7,581 nucleotides of DNA from NCBI GenBank assembly GCA_964469905.1, contig CAYXZW010000085.1, positions 1 through 7,581 on the forward strand, read 5' to 3'. Both the position numbers and the translations under genes were made by a program. The stretch comes from MVRV01 sp964469905 (lineage in GTDB: Bacteria > Desulfobacterota > Syntrophia > Syntrophales > Smithellaceae). The notes below the pieces were generated by a model. It did not search any database and was not told where the DNA came from. It saw nothing but the letters and a program-made list of their open reading frames with translations. The number at the start of each line of letters is the position of its first letter. The first letter of the stretch is position 1. Below, one piece after another: positions 1 through 6,757 of the stretch.

Positions 1-211
1 TGCTGATATTTTCCTTGAGTTCTTCATCGTAGACCAGCGCCAAGTCCTTGTACTGGGGATCGTGGGCCATTTCATAATCCACGGCCACAGTATTGACACA
101 GGCCAGTATATCCGGATCCTTAAGCACATTTTCGATCTTTTTGCCCTTGTAATAGACTATTCTACCATCGTTCAAACTCTCTCTATATTGATCTGCTGTC
201 ATTAAGCCCAT
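1..211 (-). CDS. 4-hydroxybutyryl-CoA dehydratase / vinylacetyl-CoA isomerase-like protein, N-terminal part (cut by window edge)
   Basis: An open frame runs from an ATG at 211 to the left edge without a stop, giving about 70 residues. It begins MGLMTADQYRESL, followed by KGKKIENVLKDP and YEMAHDPQYKDL. This pattern matches, from memory, the N-terminus of the flavin- and iron-sulfur-containing 4-hydroxybutyryl-CoA dehydratase (AbfD) and its relatives in the 4-hydroxyphenylacetate 3-hydroxylase superfamily. AbfD converts 4-hydroxybutyryl-CoA to crotonyl-CoA and isomerises vinylacetyl-CoA. The cluster-binding Cys and His residues lie beyond the edge, so activity cannot be judged; a flavin-dependent hydroxylase of the same superfamily is the main alternative. 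An AGGAGG at 228-223 lies 11 nt before the ATG at 211. The in-frame ATG at 202 is farther from it and less likely. The gene lies 187 nt after the SDR on the same strand, so the two may share a transcript. Confidence 0.8.
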   Translation of the reverse strand, partial: MGLMTADQYRESLNDGRIVYYKGKKIENVLKDPDILACVNTVAVDYEMAHDPQYKDLALVYDEELKENIS

Positions 212-222
212 TGTAATTTATA

Positions 223-228
223 CCTCCT
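223..228 (-). promoter_or_regulatory. Ribosome binding site of the dehydratase-like gene
   Basis: AGGAGG, within the minus-strand context TCAGGAGGTA, is a near-perfect Shine-Dalgarno sequence 11 nt before the ATG at 211. It favours that start over the in-frame ATG at 202. It is also what confirms that the frame running off the left edge is a real gene. Confidence 0.75.
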
Positions 229-398
229 GATTTTTTTACCCCTTCAAGGGTTATTGTGATGACCTGATTTTCCCAAATGGAAACTACCGGACCGCAGACG
301 GTTCGTTGCTGCAATCGATCACCCTGTTTTCAGCCTGGAATTCCCGCGACAACAAACTGGCAATTCCTTCTGATAAATGCGCACATTATCCACTGCAA

Positions 399-1163
399 TT
401 AGATTGATCCGCCACCGTCCGCAACAAGAATCTGTCCGGTCATGTAAGCCGATGCCTCCGAAGCAAGGAATAATGCTATGCGTCCCATTTCTACCGGCTC
501 GGCAACACGTTGAATCGGCATATGGGCCATTTCCACCTTCATCAGCTCTTCGTTGCTCCAGAGAGCCTTGCTGAATTTAGTCCTCGTCACGCCCGGGGCG
601 ATGCAGTTCACACGCACACCGAATTCGCCCATTTCTTTGGCCATGGCGCGGGTCAGCATGCCGATGCCGGCCTTACTGATGCAATACAATCCCAAACCTT
701 TATCCGGAGTCACACCGCCGACAGAAGAGACATTAACTATATTGCCGCTCTTCTGCTCGCGCATAATCTTGCCGACCAGCTGGCTCATAATGGTATAGCC
801 CTTTAGATTAGTGACCATGATCTGGTCGTACATTTTCTCGTCCATATCAACGAGGTAGCCCATGCCGGGATTCGTGGCCGCATTATTCACCAGAATATCA
901 ATCCGCCCAAATTCTTTGACGATAGCGTCAATTCCGCTCTTTATACTGTCTATTTCCCGGTTGTGCATAGGCACGGCCAGGGCTTTACGTCCCATGGCTC
1001 TGATTTTCACAGCAACCTTTTCCAGATCTTCCAGTTTACGGCTACAAATTGCCACATCAGCTCCCGCATCAGCAAAAACCAATGCTATAGCCTCACCAAT
1101 GCCCCGACTGCCTCCGGTAACAACTGCCACTTTCCCTTCCAATGATAAATAGGATGTATCCAC
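399..1163 (-). CDS. SDR-family NAD(P)-dependent oxidoreductase (classical, DHRS4-like)
   Basis: This 254-residue protein has the usual length of a classical short-chain dehydrogenase/reductase, which interconverts a hydroxyl and a carbonyl in the cytoplasm. Visible motifs are the Rossmann glycine motif TGGSRGIG (16-23), NNAA (93-96), Asn119, Ser147, and Tyr160-x3-Lys164 (YCISK), so the catalytic tetrad is intact. Arg20 in the glycine loop and Ser41-Arg42 after the second strand suggest NADP(H), by inference. The segments NNAATNPGMG and APGVTRTKFSKALW resemble the DHRS4-type carbonyl reductase branch more than FabG, though FabG-like 3-oxoacyl reductase activity is not excluded. The start is GTG, supported by AGGAG 8 nt upstream and a sigma70-like promoter just before that. 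It lies between the transporter operon and a dehydratase-family gene, which fits a hydroxyacyl/ketoacyl-CoA or related catabolic step. The substrate is unknown. Confidence 0.92.
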   Translation of the reverse strand: MDTSYLSLEGKVAVVTGGSRGIGEAIALVFADAGADVAICSRKLEDLEKVAVKIRAMGRKALAVPMHNREIDSIKSGIDAIVKEFGRIDILVNNAATNPGMGYLVDMDEKMYDQIMVTNLKGYTIMSQLVGKIMREQKSGNIVNVSSVGGVTPDKGLGLYCISKAGIGMLTRAMAKEMGEFGVRVNCIAPGVTRTKFSKALWSNEELMKVEMAHMPIQRVAEPVEMGRIALFLASEASAYMTGQILVADGGGSI

Positions 1164-1171
1164 GATTTATT

Positions 1172-1176
1172 CTCCT
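1172..1176 (-). promoter_or_regulatory. Ribosome binding site fixing the GTG start of the SDR gene
   Basis: AGGAG (minus strand, within GGAAAAGGAGAATAAATC) ends 8 nt before the GTG at 1163. No ATG in frame lies nearby that would give a better N-terminus, and the Rossmann motif starts about 15 residues in, as is normal for the family. The GTG start is therefore well supported. Confidence 0.75.
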
Positions 1177-1197
1177 TTTCCGAATATTTATTGCCAG

Positions 1198-1226
1198 ATA
1201 ATACAAATAGAAAATACCTGTTGCAA
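1198..1226 (-). promoter_or_regulatory. Candidate sigma70-type promoter for the SDR gene
   Basis: On the minus strand, TTGCAA (1226-1221, 4 of 6 to TTGACA) is separated by exactly 17 nt from TATTAT (1203-1198, 5 of 6 to TATAAT). Transcription would begin near 1191 and leave a leader of about 27 nt that contains the AGGAG site. Position, spacing and match all agree, but this is a consensus match only, with no experimental support. Confidence 0.5.
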
Positions 1227-1455
1227 GATAAATGCCAACCAACTAACCACATTAAGTGCTTTTTATTTCAATGACTTGACCTGAAAGTCGCCCTGCGAAC
1301 ACCCTCGTGCGCACAACATACGGTTTTTACATCATCCATATACTGCGCAAACACGCCGGACTTCAACACTCTGAACGATTAAACCTGCGCACTTTTTTAG
1401 CAGCGCAAGGCAAAACGACATTAACGCATTGGCAATGCAATTTCCGACAAAACGG

Positions 1456-1496
1456 TTAATGTCAGGAGGCTAGCCATAACCACCCCCTGACATTAA
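1456..1496 (-). terminator. Long hairpin after livK, candidate transcription terminator or 3'-end processing element
   Basis: An 11-bp perfect inverted repeat pairs TTAATGTCAGG (1456-1466) with CCTGACATTAA (1486-1496). In minus-strand RNA the stem extends to 15 pairs through G-U, G-C, G-C and U-G pairs, leaving an 11-nt loop (1471-1481). In plus-strand RNA the two wobble positions become A-C mismatches, which suggests the structure works in the direction of livK. Downstream on the minus strand comes CCG and then only four T (1452-1449), a weak U-tract, so rho-independent termination is plausible but not certain. The stem could instead protect the 3' end or, as DNA, bind a regulator. Confidence 0.5.
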
Positions 1497-1537
1497 TAAA
1501 TTTTCATCCACACGGTCGGATAAAGACCTTCCGGCTA

Positions 1538-2749
1538 TTACTGTGGTGTTTTCGGCTCCTTGATGGAATCGACAATGACAAAACGCTTAGCCTTGCCGTC
1601 CGCCTTCAGGATCAGGCTGGAAAAACTGCTCACGTGCTGCTTGGGCCCAAAGGTAATGTTCGGACAAAGGCCGCCCATGTCAAAATTATGGACGCTTTCC
1701 AGTCCTTTCACCAGAGTCTCGGGATTCAGATTCTTACCGGCCTTGCGGAGCCCCTGGGCCATGGCCTCAATGTAACCCCAACCAGCCAGGTACAGATAGT
1801 CCGGATATGCGGGATTTTCCAGGGTCTTGGCGGCATTGCCGTATTTCTTGTTGATTTCCTTGATGCGTTTAATTCCCGGCAGATCCGTATGCCCCGGCGC
1901 GTAAGGCGTAACCAGCATGTAGCCGTCTGCCGCTTCACCGGTTAGAGCAAAGAGCGGCGGAACTCCCGTAGTATTGTTTGATATCAATTGAACATCCCAG
2001 GCCATCTTGACCTTCTGTTTAATGATCGCTGCTGACTGCGGCAGGTAAGTCCAAAGGACGATGGCGTCGACGTTGGCTTCCTTCATGGCATTCATATGCG
2101 GCGTGAAATCAATCGTGCCGGTCTTGTAAGGAGCCTGTGCCACAAGCTTGGTCTTCAGGAACGCGGCCGCTGCGCTGGCACCCTCCAGTCCTTCCTTGCC
2201 GAAATCATCATCCTGATAGATCATGCCGATACGCGCCTTGCTATTTTTGCCCAGAATATACTCAACCGCCCGGGAAGCCATACTGAACTGAACCGTATGC
2301 GGCACAAATACCCATTTATTGCCGGGATAATAAAATGTCTTATTGGCCCCGTGGGGCATAAGGACGACCTTGTTCTCGGCACACAGAGGTACGATGGCGC
2401 TGGAACCGGCACTGCCCAGATTAAAGGCAATGGCCAGAACTTCGTCTTTCAGGATAACTTTCTTGGCGGCATTCATTGTTGTGGTGGGAAGGATCCCGTT
2501 GTCCTCGACAATAAGATTGATCTTTCTGCCGTTAATTCCGCCTGTGTCATTGACCCAGGCCACATAATCACGAAACGCATCGGCAATAGGCGGGCCGCCG
2601 TATTTCCCCGGTCCCGAGAGGTCGACAAGACAGGCGATTTTTATTTCCTTATCTGTAACGCCGCGCACGGTTGCCGCCCAGGCACTGTTCACCGACAGAC
2701 ACAGAACAACCGCCAACAATACGCTCCATACCCACATTTTTTTTCTCAT
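1538..2749 (-). CDS. livK: Periplasmic substrate-binding protein of a branched-chain amino acid-type ABC transporter (LivK family)
   Basis: This 403-residue protein has the usual length for a type I periplasmic binding protein of the hydrophobic amino acid uptake family (Peripla_BP_6). A Sec signal peptide is clear: RKK, a hydrophobic core at about 7-20, and an AWA box with cleavage probable after Ala25. No lipobox is seen, so a soluble periplasmic protein is expected. Mature-domain hallmarks are IKIACLVDLSGPGKYGG (36-52), WVNDTGGINGRKI (65-77) with VEDNG (81-85), AFNLGSAGSSA (108-118), and YQDDDFGKEGLEG (178-190). Members bind leucine-type amino acids but also amides, urea, aromatic acids and other carboxylates, so the ligand is open. 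AGGAGGG 5 nt upstream supports the ATG. It is the last gene of the transporter set, set off from livM by 164 nt, which may allow separate, higher expression. Confidence 0.93.
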   Translation of the reverse strand: MRKKMWVWSVLLAVVLCLSVNSAWAATVRGVTDKEIKIACLVDLSGPGKYGGPPIADAFRDYVAWVNDTGGINGRKINLIVEDNGILPTTTMNAAKKVILKDEVLAIAFNLGSAGSSAIVPLCAENKVVLMPHGANKTFYYPGNKWVFVPHTVQFSMASRAVEYILGKNSKARIGMIYQDDDFGKEGLEGASAAAAFLKTKLVAQAPYKTGTIDFTPHMNAMKEANVDAIVLWTYLPQSAAIIKQKVKMAWDVQLISNNTTGVPPLFALTGEAADGYMLVTPYAPGHTDLPGIKRIKEINKKYGNAAKTLENPAYPDYLYLAGWGYIEAMAQGLRKAGKNLNPETLVKGLESVHNFDMGGLCPNITFGPKQHVSSFSSLILKADGKAKRFVIVDSIKEPKTPQ

Positions 2750-2754
2750 CTCTT

Positions 2755-2761
2755 CCCTCCT
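2755..2761 (-). promoter_or_regulatory. Strong ribosome binding site of livK
   Basis: AGGAGGG (minus strand) ends 5 nt before the ATG at 2749. It is much stronger than the weak sites before livM and livG, which fits the need for excess binding protein over the membrane complex. It also favours the first ATG over the in-frame Met5. Confidence 0.65.
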
Positions 2762-2772
2762 CTTGTCATAAT

Positions 2773-2817
2773 GTGATCAACAACACTTTGCCATCAATCT
2801 TCCCGCGGTGATCAACA
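2773..2817. repeat. Two direct copies of TGTTGATCAC before livK, candidate operator
   Basis: The decamer TGTTGATCAC (minus strand) occurs at 2817-2808 and again at 2782-2773, with starts 35 bp apart, in the 164-nt gap between livM and livK. Each copy contains the palindrome TGATCA. The nearer copy lies 23 nt before the livK ATG. A 10-bp exact repeat in so short a gap is unlikely by chance. The copies could be binding sites for a regulator or remnants of a duplication. No specific regulator can be named. Confidence 0.4.
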
Positions 2818-2913
2818 GCCCTTTTTCAAACTTCGATAATGTAAATTTACTCCCTTGATTACTAATCCGTTCCTGATTCGCTGGTGCAAAAAACAACAGC
2901 CGTATAGATACAC

Positions 2914-3948
2914 TTAATACTTAAAAGGCCAGGTCTTCCAGTAAATTTTGATACGCCGATAGATGCCGACGAGCCCCTGGGGTTCGAACAGGAGTGTTAA
3001 AACAATGACCAGACCGAAGATGCCGAGCTTCAAATCCACGATCAAGTTGCTGAGATTGGGATAAGTATCGCGGAATGCGTCGGTCAGATAAACAATACCG
3101 TGGGGAATGCCGGTGATCATGATGGCACCCAGAATAGAACCAAGAACAGTGCCCATACCCCCGAGAACGATCATGGCAATATAGGCGATCGACAAGGTAA
3201 TATCAAAATTACCGGGCACGATCCATTTCTGATAATACGCCATCAGGCTTCCCGCCACTCCGGCATAGAAAGCGGCAACGGCAAATGCCATTATTTTATA
3301 TTTGCTAAGCGAAATCCCCATAGCCTCAGCCGCAATATCGCGATCGCGGATAGCTACAAAAGAACGGCCAATTTTCGTGCGGGCAATATTCTTTGCCACA
3401 AATGCGGCGATAACCACAAAAAACATAACCAGGAAAAAGAACTGCCGTTCCGTTTCAATATAAAACCCTTCCATTCCGATCTTGGGAACGGCCATTCCCG
3501 TATCTCCTCTGGTGAGTTCCCAGTGAAACAGGATATATTCTATGATAAAACCAAAAGCCAACGTCCCGAGGGCCAGATAAAGGCCTTTCAGCCTCAACGA
3601 GGGAATGCCAACAATCAGGCTAAGCAAGGCTGCCATCATACCGGAAAGAGGCAGCGAAATTAAAAAGGGCACTCCCAGCGTTCCCGCCAGCAGGCCCGAT
3701 GTATAGGCGCCAATGGCCACAAAGGCACCGTGCCCCAGCGAAATCTGCCCGGTATAGCCAATCAGGAGATTGAGTCCCAGAGCACCGATCACAGCAATAC
3801 CCATCTCGACGAGAATGCTCAGTTGATAACGGGACAGCAGAAAAGGGAGTACCAGCATAGCCACGATCAGGATAACCAACCACGACTTGACCCAGAGATT
3901 CTGGAAAAGTGCCGTATCTTCCCGGTAACTAACTTTAAAATTCGCCAT
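2914..3948 (-). CDS. livM: Branched-chain amino acid-type ABC transporter permease (LivM family)
   Basis: This is a 344-residue hydrophobic inner-membrane protein with about eight to ten predicted membrane segments. Family marks are GLNLLIGYTGQISLGHGAF (58-76), PSLRLKGLYLALGTLAFG (116-133), the cytoplasmic EAA-type coupling loop GRSFVAIRDRDIAAEAMGIS (194-213) that contacts the ATPase, GGMGTVLGSILGA (263-275), and FEPQGLVG (321-328). It forms the translocation pore with LivH. The start lies only 7 nt after the livH stop with a poor ribosome binding site, so translation is probably coupled to livH. The N-terminal tail of about 20 residues before the first membrane span is typical for LivM. Substrate specificity is not determined by this subunit alone. 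Confidence 0.94.
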   Translation of the reverse strand: MANFKVSYREDTALFQNLWVKSWLVILIVAMLVLPFLLSRYQLSILVEMGIAVIGALGLNLLIGYTGQISLGHGAFVAIGAYTSGLLAGTLGVPFLISLPLSGMMAALLSLIVGIPSLRLKGLYLALGTLAFGFIIEYILFHWELTRGDTGMAVPKIGMEGFYIETERQFFFLVMFFVVIAAFVAKNIARTKIGRSFVAIRDRDIAAEAMGISLSKYKIMAFAVAAFYAGVAGSLMAYYQKWIVPGNFDITLSIAYIAMIVLGGMGTVLGSILGAIMITGIPHGIVYLTDAFRDTYPNLSNLIVDLKLGIFGLVIVLTLLFEPQGLVGIYRRIKIYWKTWPFKY

Positions 3949-3955
3949 AAACGTT

Positions 3956-4855
3956 TTACACCCTTTCCACTTTTTCCTTGCCGAAAATACCGTGCGGCCG
4001 AATCATCAGAACGATAATCATAATCACAAAGGCAGCCACGTCCTTGATATCACCCATATGGAAATTTCCCAGCGACATACCACTTAGATAATTCGCCGCC
4101 AATCCTTCGACAACGCCAATAATAATGCCGCCCACGATAGCCCCGCTGATGCTTTCCATTCCACCGAGAATTGCCGCAGCCATAGCCTTGAGTCCTACAT
4201 GGCTCATCGCCAGACGAACAAAGCTCTGCTCCGCGAGGAACATACCGGCCACAGCCGCCACCAGCCCTCCCAATGCCCAGGCCACCATGTGTATTTTCTT
4301 CACGTTAATACCCATGAGTCCCGCAGTATCCGGGTCTTCCGCGGAGCCCCGCATGGATATTCCCAGCAAAGAGCGGTTAAAGAACAGAATGACAATGACA
4401 AACAGAACGACGGACACAATAATAGTGGAGATCGAACCCTGGGCAAAAGTAATCTTATTCAGGTGAATCACCTTATCGGTAAAAGGGGAATTGAGCGAGT
4501 AGACATCGTGCCCCCAGATCAGTCCTGCCAGACAGGTCAGGATACTTGCGAGTCCGACTGTGACCATAATCGTAGAAAACAGTGGTTCGCCCACCATGGT
4601 CCGGAAGAATATCTGGTAAACGACGCCACCCAGAATTAGTCCGCCGATCAGGGCGATAATGAAGGAATAAATATAAGGAACATTCATCATGGTGGCAAAG
4701 CTGTAACAGATAAAAGCGCCGACCATAGCTAACTCTCCCTGGGCAAAGTTAATCACCCCTGTCGATTTAAAAATGAGAACAAAACCCAGGGCCATCAGGG
4801 CATATATTGCCCCCATGGACAAACCGTTAAAAAGAATCTCGATAATCTTTTCCAT
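3956..4855 (-). CDS. livH: Branched-chain amino acid-type ABC transporter permease (LivH family)
   Basis: This 299-residue integral inner-membrane protein is the partner of LivM in the pore. Diagnostic stretches are GLSMGAIYALMALGFVLIFK (11-30) followed by GVINFAQGE (33-41), the EAA-type coupling loop MRGSAEDPDTAGLMGIN (168-184), AAAILGGMESISGAIVGG (226-243), and the C-terminal RPHGIFG (286-292). Length and motifs are normal and nothing looks broken. The start at 4855 is preceded by AGAGAGGA with about 10 nt spacing. It follows the acyl-CoA ligase gene after 41 nt and precedes livM by 7 nt, so it is central to the operon. Confidence 0.94.
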   Translation of the reverse strand: MEKIIEILFNGLSMGAIYALMALGFVLIFKSTGVINFAQGELAMVGAFICYSFATMMNVPYIYSFIIALIGGLILGGVVYQIFFRTMVGEPLFSTIMVTVGLASILTCLAGLIWGHDVYSLNSPFTDKVIHLNKITFAQGSISTIIVSVVLFVIVILFFNRSLLGISMRGSAEDPDTAGLMGINVKKIHMVAWALGGLVAAVAGMFLAEQSFVRLAMSHVGLKAMAAAILGGMESISGAIVGGIIIGVVEGLAANYLSGMSLGNFHMGDIKDVAAFVIMIIVLMIRPHGIFGKEKVERV

Positions 4856-4896
4856 TATAGCAACATCCTCTCTGAATTTTCCTCCCGGCAGGACTC

Positions 4897-6708
4897 TCAG
4901 CGGCCGCCGTACATTTCCGCAATTTCCTTCGCAAACACCTTCTCTATCGTTTTACGTTTCACTTTCTGTGTGGCGGTCAATTCCTCGTCGTCCTGGTCGA
5001 GTTCCTTTTCCAGAATCTTGAACTTCTTAACGCTTTCCACATTGGCCAGGCCTTCATTGGCCAAGTCAACCTCCTGCTTAATCAACTCCTTAACCTGCGA
5101 GTTTTCCGCCAGACTACGATAGGTCGTATAAGCAATTTTGTTCTTCTGCGCCCAGTTCCCGACGTTTTCATAGTCGATTTGAATGAGCGCACTTATGAAC
5201 TTGCGGCGGTCACCGATGGCAATAGCCTCTTTTATATACATGCTGCATTTAAGCTTGTTTTCGATTTCCGACGGCGAGATATTCTTTCCTCCGGAAGTAA
5301 TAATAATGTCTTTCTTACGATCAACAATATACAGATGGTTGTCTTCATCAAGCTGGCCGACATCCCCTGTACAGTACCAGCCGTCACGCACAACCTCACA
5401 GGTGGCTTCGTGGTCGCGGTAATAACCGACAAAGACGGAATCTCCCTTAACCTGGATTTCGCCATCCTCGGCCAGTCGAAATTCCAGCCCTTTGCAGGGT
5501 TCTCCCACAGATCCATCTTTGATTTTCAAATGCGGACCGGAGACGGTACCGGCAGTTTCCGTAGCTCCGTACATTTCCACGGTACGCACCCCCAGCGAGC
5601 GGAAAAACGTCAGAATCTCCGGAGCAATAGGTGCTCCGCCGCTCATAACAACGCGGCAGTTGAGCATTCCAACCTTGTCCCGGATAGATCGAAAACTCCA
5701 GAGATATCCCAATGCATACAAGAGAAGCCACTGCAGCGGAACCTTCTCGTTGTTCATTTTGTACCGGGCAACCCGCAGTCCCACGGGCTTCCACAAATTA
5801 TACATAAATTTCTTGAAACGCGTCGTGTCTTCCATTTTGATTTGCACGCTGGAGTGCAGCTTTTCCAGAATGCGCGGAACGGCGGCAAAAAACGTAGGGC
5901 CAATCTCCTGGATATTCTGCTGAACCGTTTCAATCGATTCGGCAAAACTTACCGTGGAACCGAAGACCAGCGGCATGCCCATGGTAATGTTTCTCTCCAG
6001 AATATGGCAAAGCGGCAGATAGGAAAGCAGGGTGTCGCGTTCCGTAAAGCCTAATATGGGCTGGATACCGTTAATCAGCTGGTGAATCATATTCCGGTGC
6101 GAAATCATGGCGCCCTTGGGATGCCCCGTTGTTCCCGGTGTATAGACGATGAAAGCCACATCGTCCGTCTGACCCTGCGCCACCAGACGGTTAAAAGCCT
6201 CCGGGTCTTTCCGGAGGGCTTCCCTGCCTAAAGCTTCTACATCCTTATAACTAATAATCAGTGGTTCATTATAGTGACGCAACCCTTTCATGTCGATGAC
6301 GATGATCTTTTGGAGCTGCGGCAACTCTTCCTTGACTGCCAGAACCTTGTCCGCCTGCTCCTGATCCTTGACAACAACAAATTTCGATTCGGAATGATCG
6401 AGTATATATTTCACCTGTTCCGCCGAATTGGTGGGATAAATACCGACTGCCACTCCCCCCAGGCTCTGGATTCCTAAATCGGCAAAAATCCATTCCGGGC
6501 AGTTCTCCCCCAGAATCGAGGCCTGGTCTCCTTTTTTCATACCCAGGGATACCAGACCAAGACAGAACTCCCGGGCCTTTTCCAGATATGTATTCCAAGA
6601 GATTTCCTGCCAGATGCCTTTGAACTTTTCGCGCATGGCCACCCGGTCTTGATAAAGTTCCGCCTTTTCCAGCAGAAGCTTCGGCAATGTCGTATTTACC
6701 CTCTCCAT
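4897..6708 (-). CDS. AMP-forming long-chain-type acyl-CoA ligase (ANL superfamily)
   Basis: This enzyme activates a carboxylic acid with ATP to an acyl-adenylate and transfers it to CoA. Counting from the ATG at 6708 (603 residues), the motifs are: A3 loop YTPGTTGHPK (189-198), YGATE (380-384), TGD (447-449), DRKKDIII (463-470), GGKNISP (473-479), and the C-terminal LTATQKVKRK (577-586) with the probable catalytic Lys582. The AMP-binding and C-terminal domains are both complete. The usual Ser of the A3 loop (YTSGTTG) is Pro here. The overall pattern (GIWQEISW, YPTNSAEQVKYIL, LPLCHILER) is that of the FadD15/FACS-like ligases often found in Liv operons; the substrate is unknown. The frame stays open to an ATG at 6768 (623 residues), overlapping livG by 11 nt. 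I prefer 6708 because GGAGGGAG lies 8 nt upstream and the extra 20 residues are polar and unconserved-looking. Confidence 0.9.
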   Translation of the reverse strand: MERVNTTLPKLLLEKAELYQDRVAMREKFKGIWQEISWNTYLEKAREFCLGLVSLGMKKGDQASILGENCPEWIFADLGIQSLGGVAVGIYPTNSAEQVKYILDHSESKFVVVKDQEQADKVLAVKEELPQLQKIIVIDMKGLRHYNEPLIISYKDVEALGREALRKDPEAFNRLVAQGQTDDVAFIVYTPGTTGHPKGAMISHRNMIHQLINGIQPILGFTERDTLLSYLPLCHILERNITMGMPLVFGSTVSFAESIETVQQNIQEIGPTFFAAVPRILEKLHSSVQIKMEDTTRFKKFMYNLWKPVGLRVARYKMNNEKVPLQWLLLYALGYLWSFRSIRDKVGMLNCRVVMSGGAPIAPEILTFFRSLGVRTVEMYGATETAGTVSGPHLKIKDGSVGEPCKGLEFRLAEDGEIQVKGDSVFVGYYRDHEATCEVVRDGWYCTGDVGQLDEDNHLYIVDRKKDIIITSGGKNISPSEIENKLKCSMYIKEAIAIGDRRKFISALIQIDYENVGNWAQKNKIAYTTYRSLAENSQVKELIKQEVDLANEGLANVESVKKFKILEKELDQDDEELTATQKVKRKTIEKVFAKEIAEMYGGR

Positions 6709-6716
6709 GAATGTTG

Positions 6717-6724
6717 CTCCCTCC
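6717..6724 (-). promoter_or_regulatory. Ribosome binding site supporting the shorter ligase start
   Basis: GGAGGGAG (minus strand) ends 8 nt before the ATG at 6708. The alternative ATG at 6768 has only GGGAG directly abutting it, with no spacer, which is a poor arrangement. The site therefore argues that the ligase begins at 6708, 49 nt after the livG stop, rather than overlapping livG. Confidence 0.6.
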
Positions 6725-6757
6725 GCCGGCTGATCATCTTTATTAATCGCTTGGCCA

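Larger units (their letters stand above)
1164..1537. other. Intergenic region between livK and the SDR gene
   Basis: This 374-nt stretch has stops in all frames and no convincing small gene. Read on the minus strand, it holds a long hairpin 41 nt after the livK stop, then a mixed-composition middle part with only short imperfect inverted repeats (for example around 1384-1410 and 1273-1289), then an AT-rich segment with the candidate promoter and ribosome binding site of the SDR gene. The octamer GACATTAA occurs three times (1417-1424 and 1489-1496 on plus, 1463-1456 on minus). The region appears to separate two transcription units. Confidence 0.6.

Noticed and set aside
230..252. Short stem (ACCCC/GGGT) next to a run of seven T before the dehydratase-like gene, seen as a possible terminator
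   Set aside because: Read on the minus strand, the run after the stem is A rather than U; on the plus strand the T-run comes before the stem. Neither orientation gives a terminator, and the stem is short.
269..283. Inverted repeat TTTCC-N5-GGAAA in the SDR-dehydratase gap
   Set aside because: Arms of only 5 bp are expected by chance in a gap of this size, and no promoter could be aligned with it.
1384..1410. Imperfect hairpin (CCTGCGC with GCGCAAGG) around a T-run in the livK-SDR gap
   Set aside because: The stem needs a bulge, and the homopolymer run sits in the loop rather than after the stem, so it is not a terminator. Probably chance.
2096..2776. Plus-strand open frame of 226 codons opposite livK, reaching into the livM-livK gap
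   Set aside because: It is antisense to the binding protein, has no recognisable domain, and its end in the gap gives no sign of a conserved C-terminus.
2761..2800. Possible promoter directly before livK (TTGATG, 18 nt, CATTAT)
   Set aside because: The -10 element would place the start of transcription within the livK ribosome binding site, leaving no leader, and both boxes match only 4 of 6.
5179..6054. Plus-strand open frame of 291 codons opposite the acyl-CoA ligase
   Set aside because: It is antisense to conserved ligase motifs and has no family features. Its length is explained by codon bias of the real gene.
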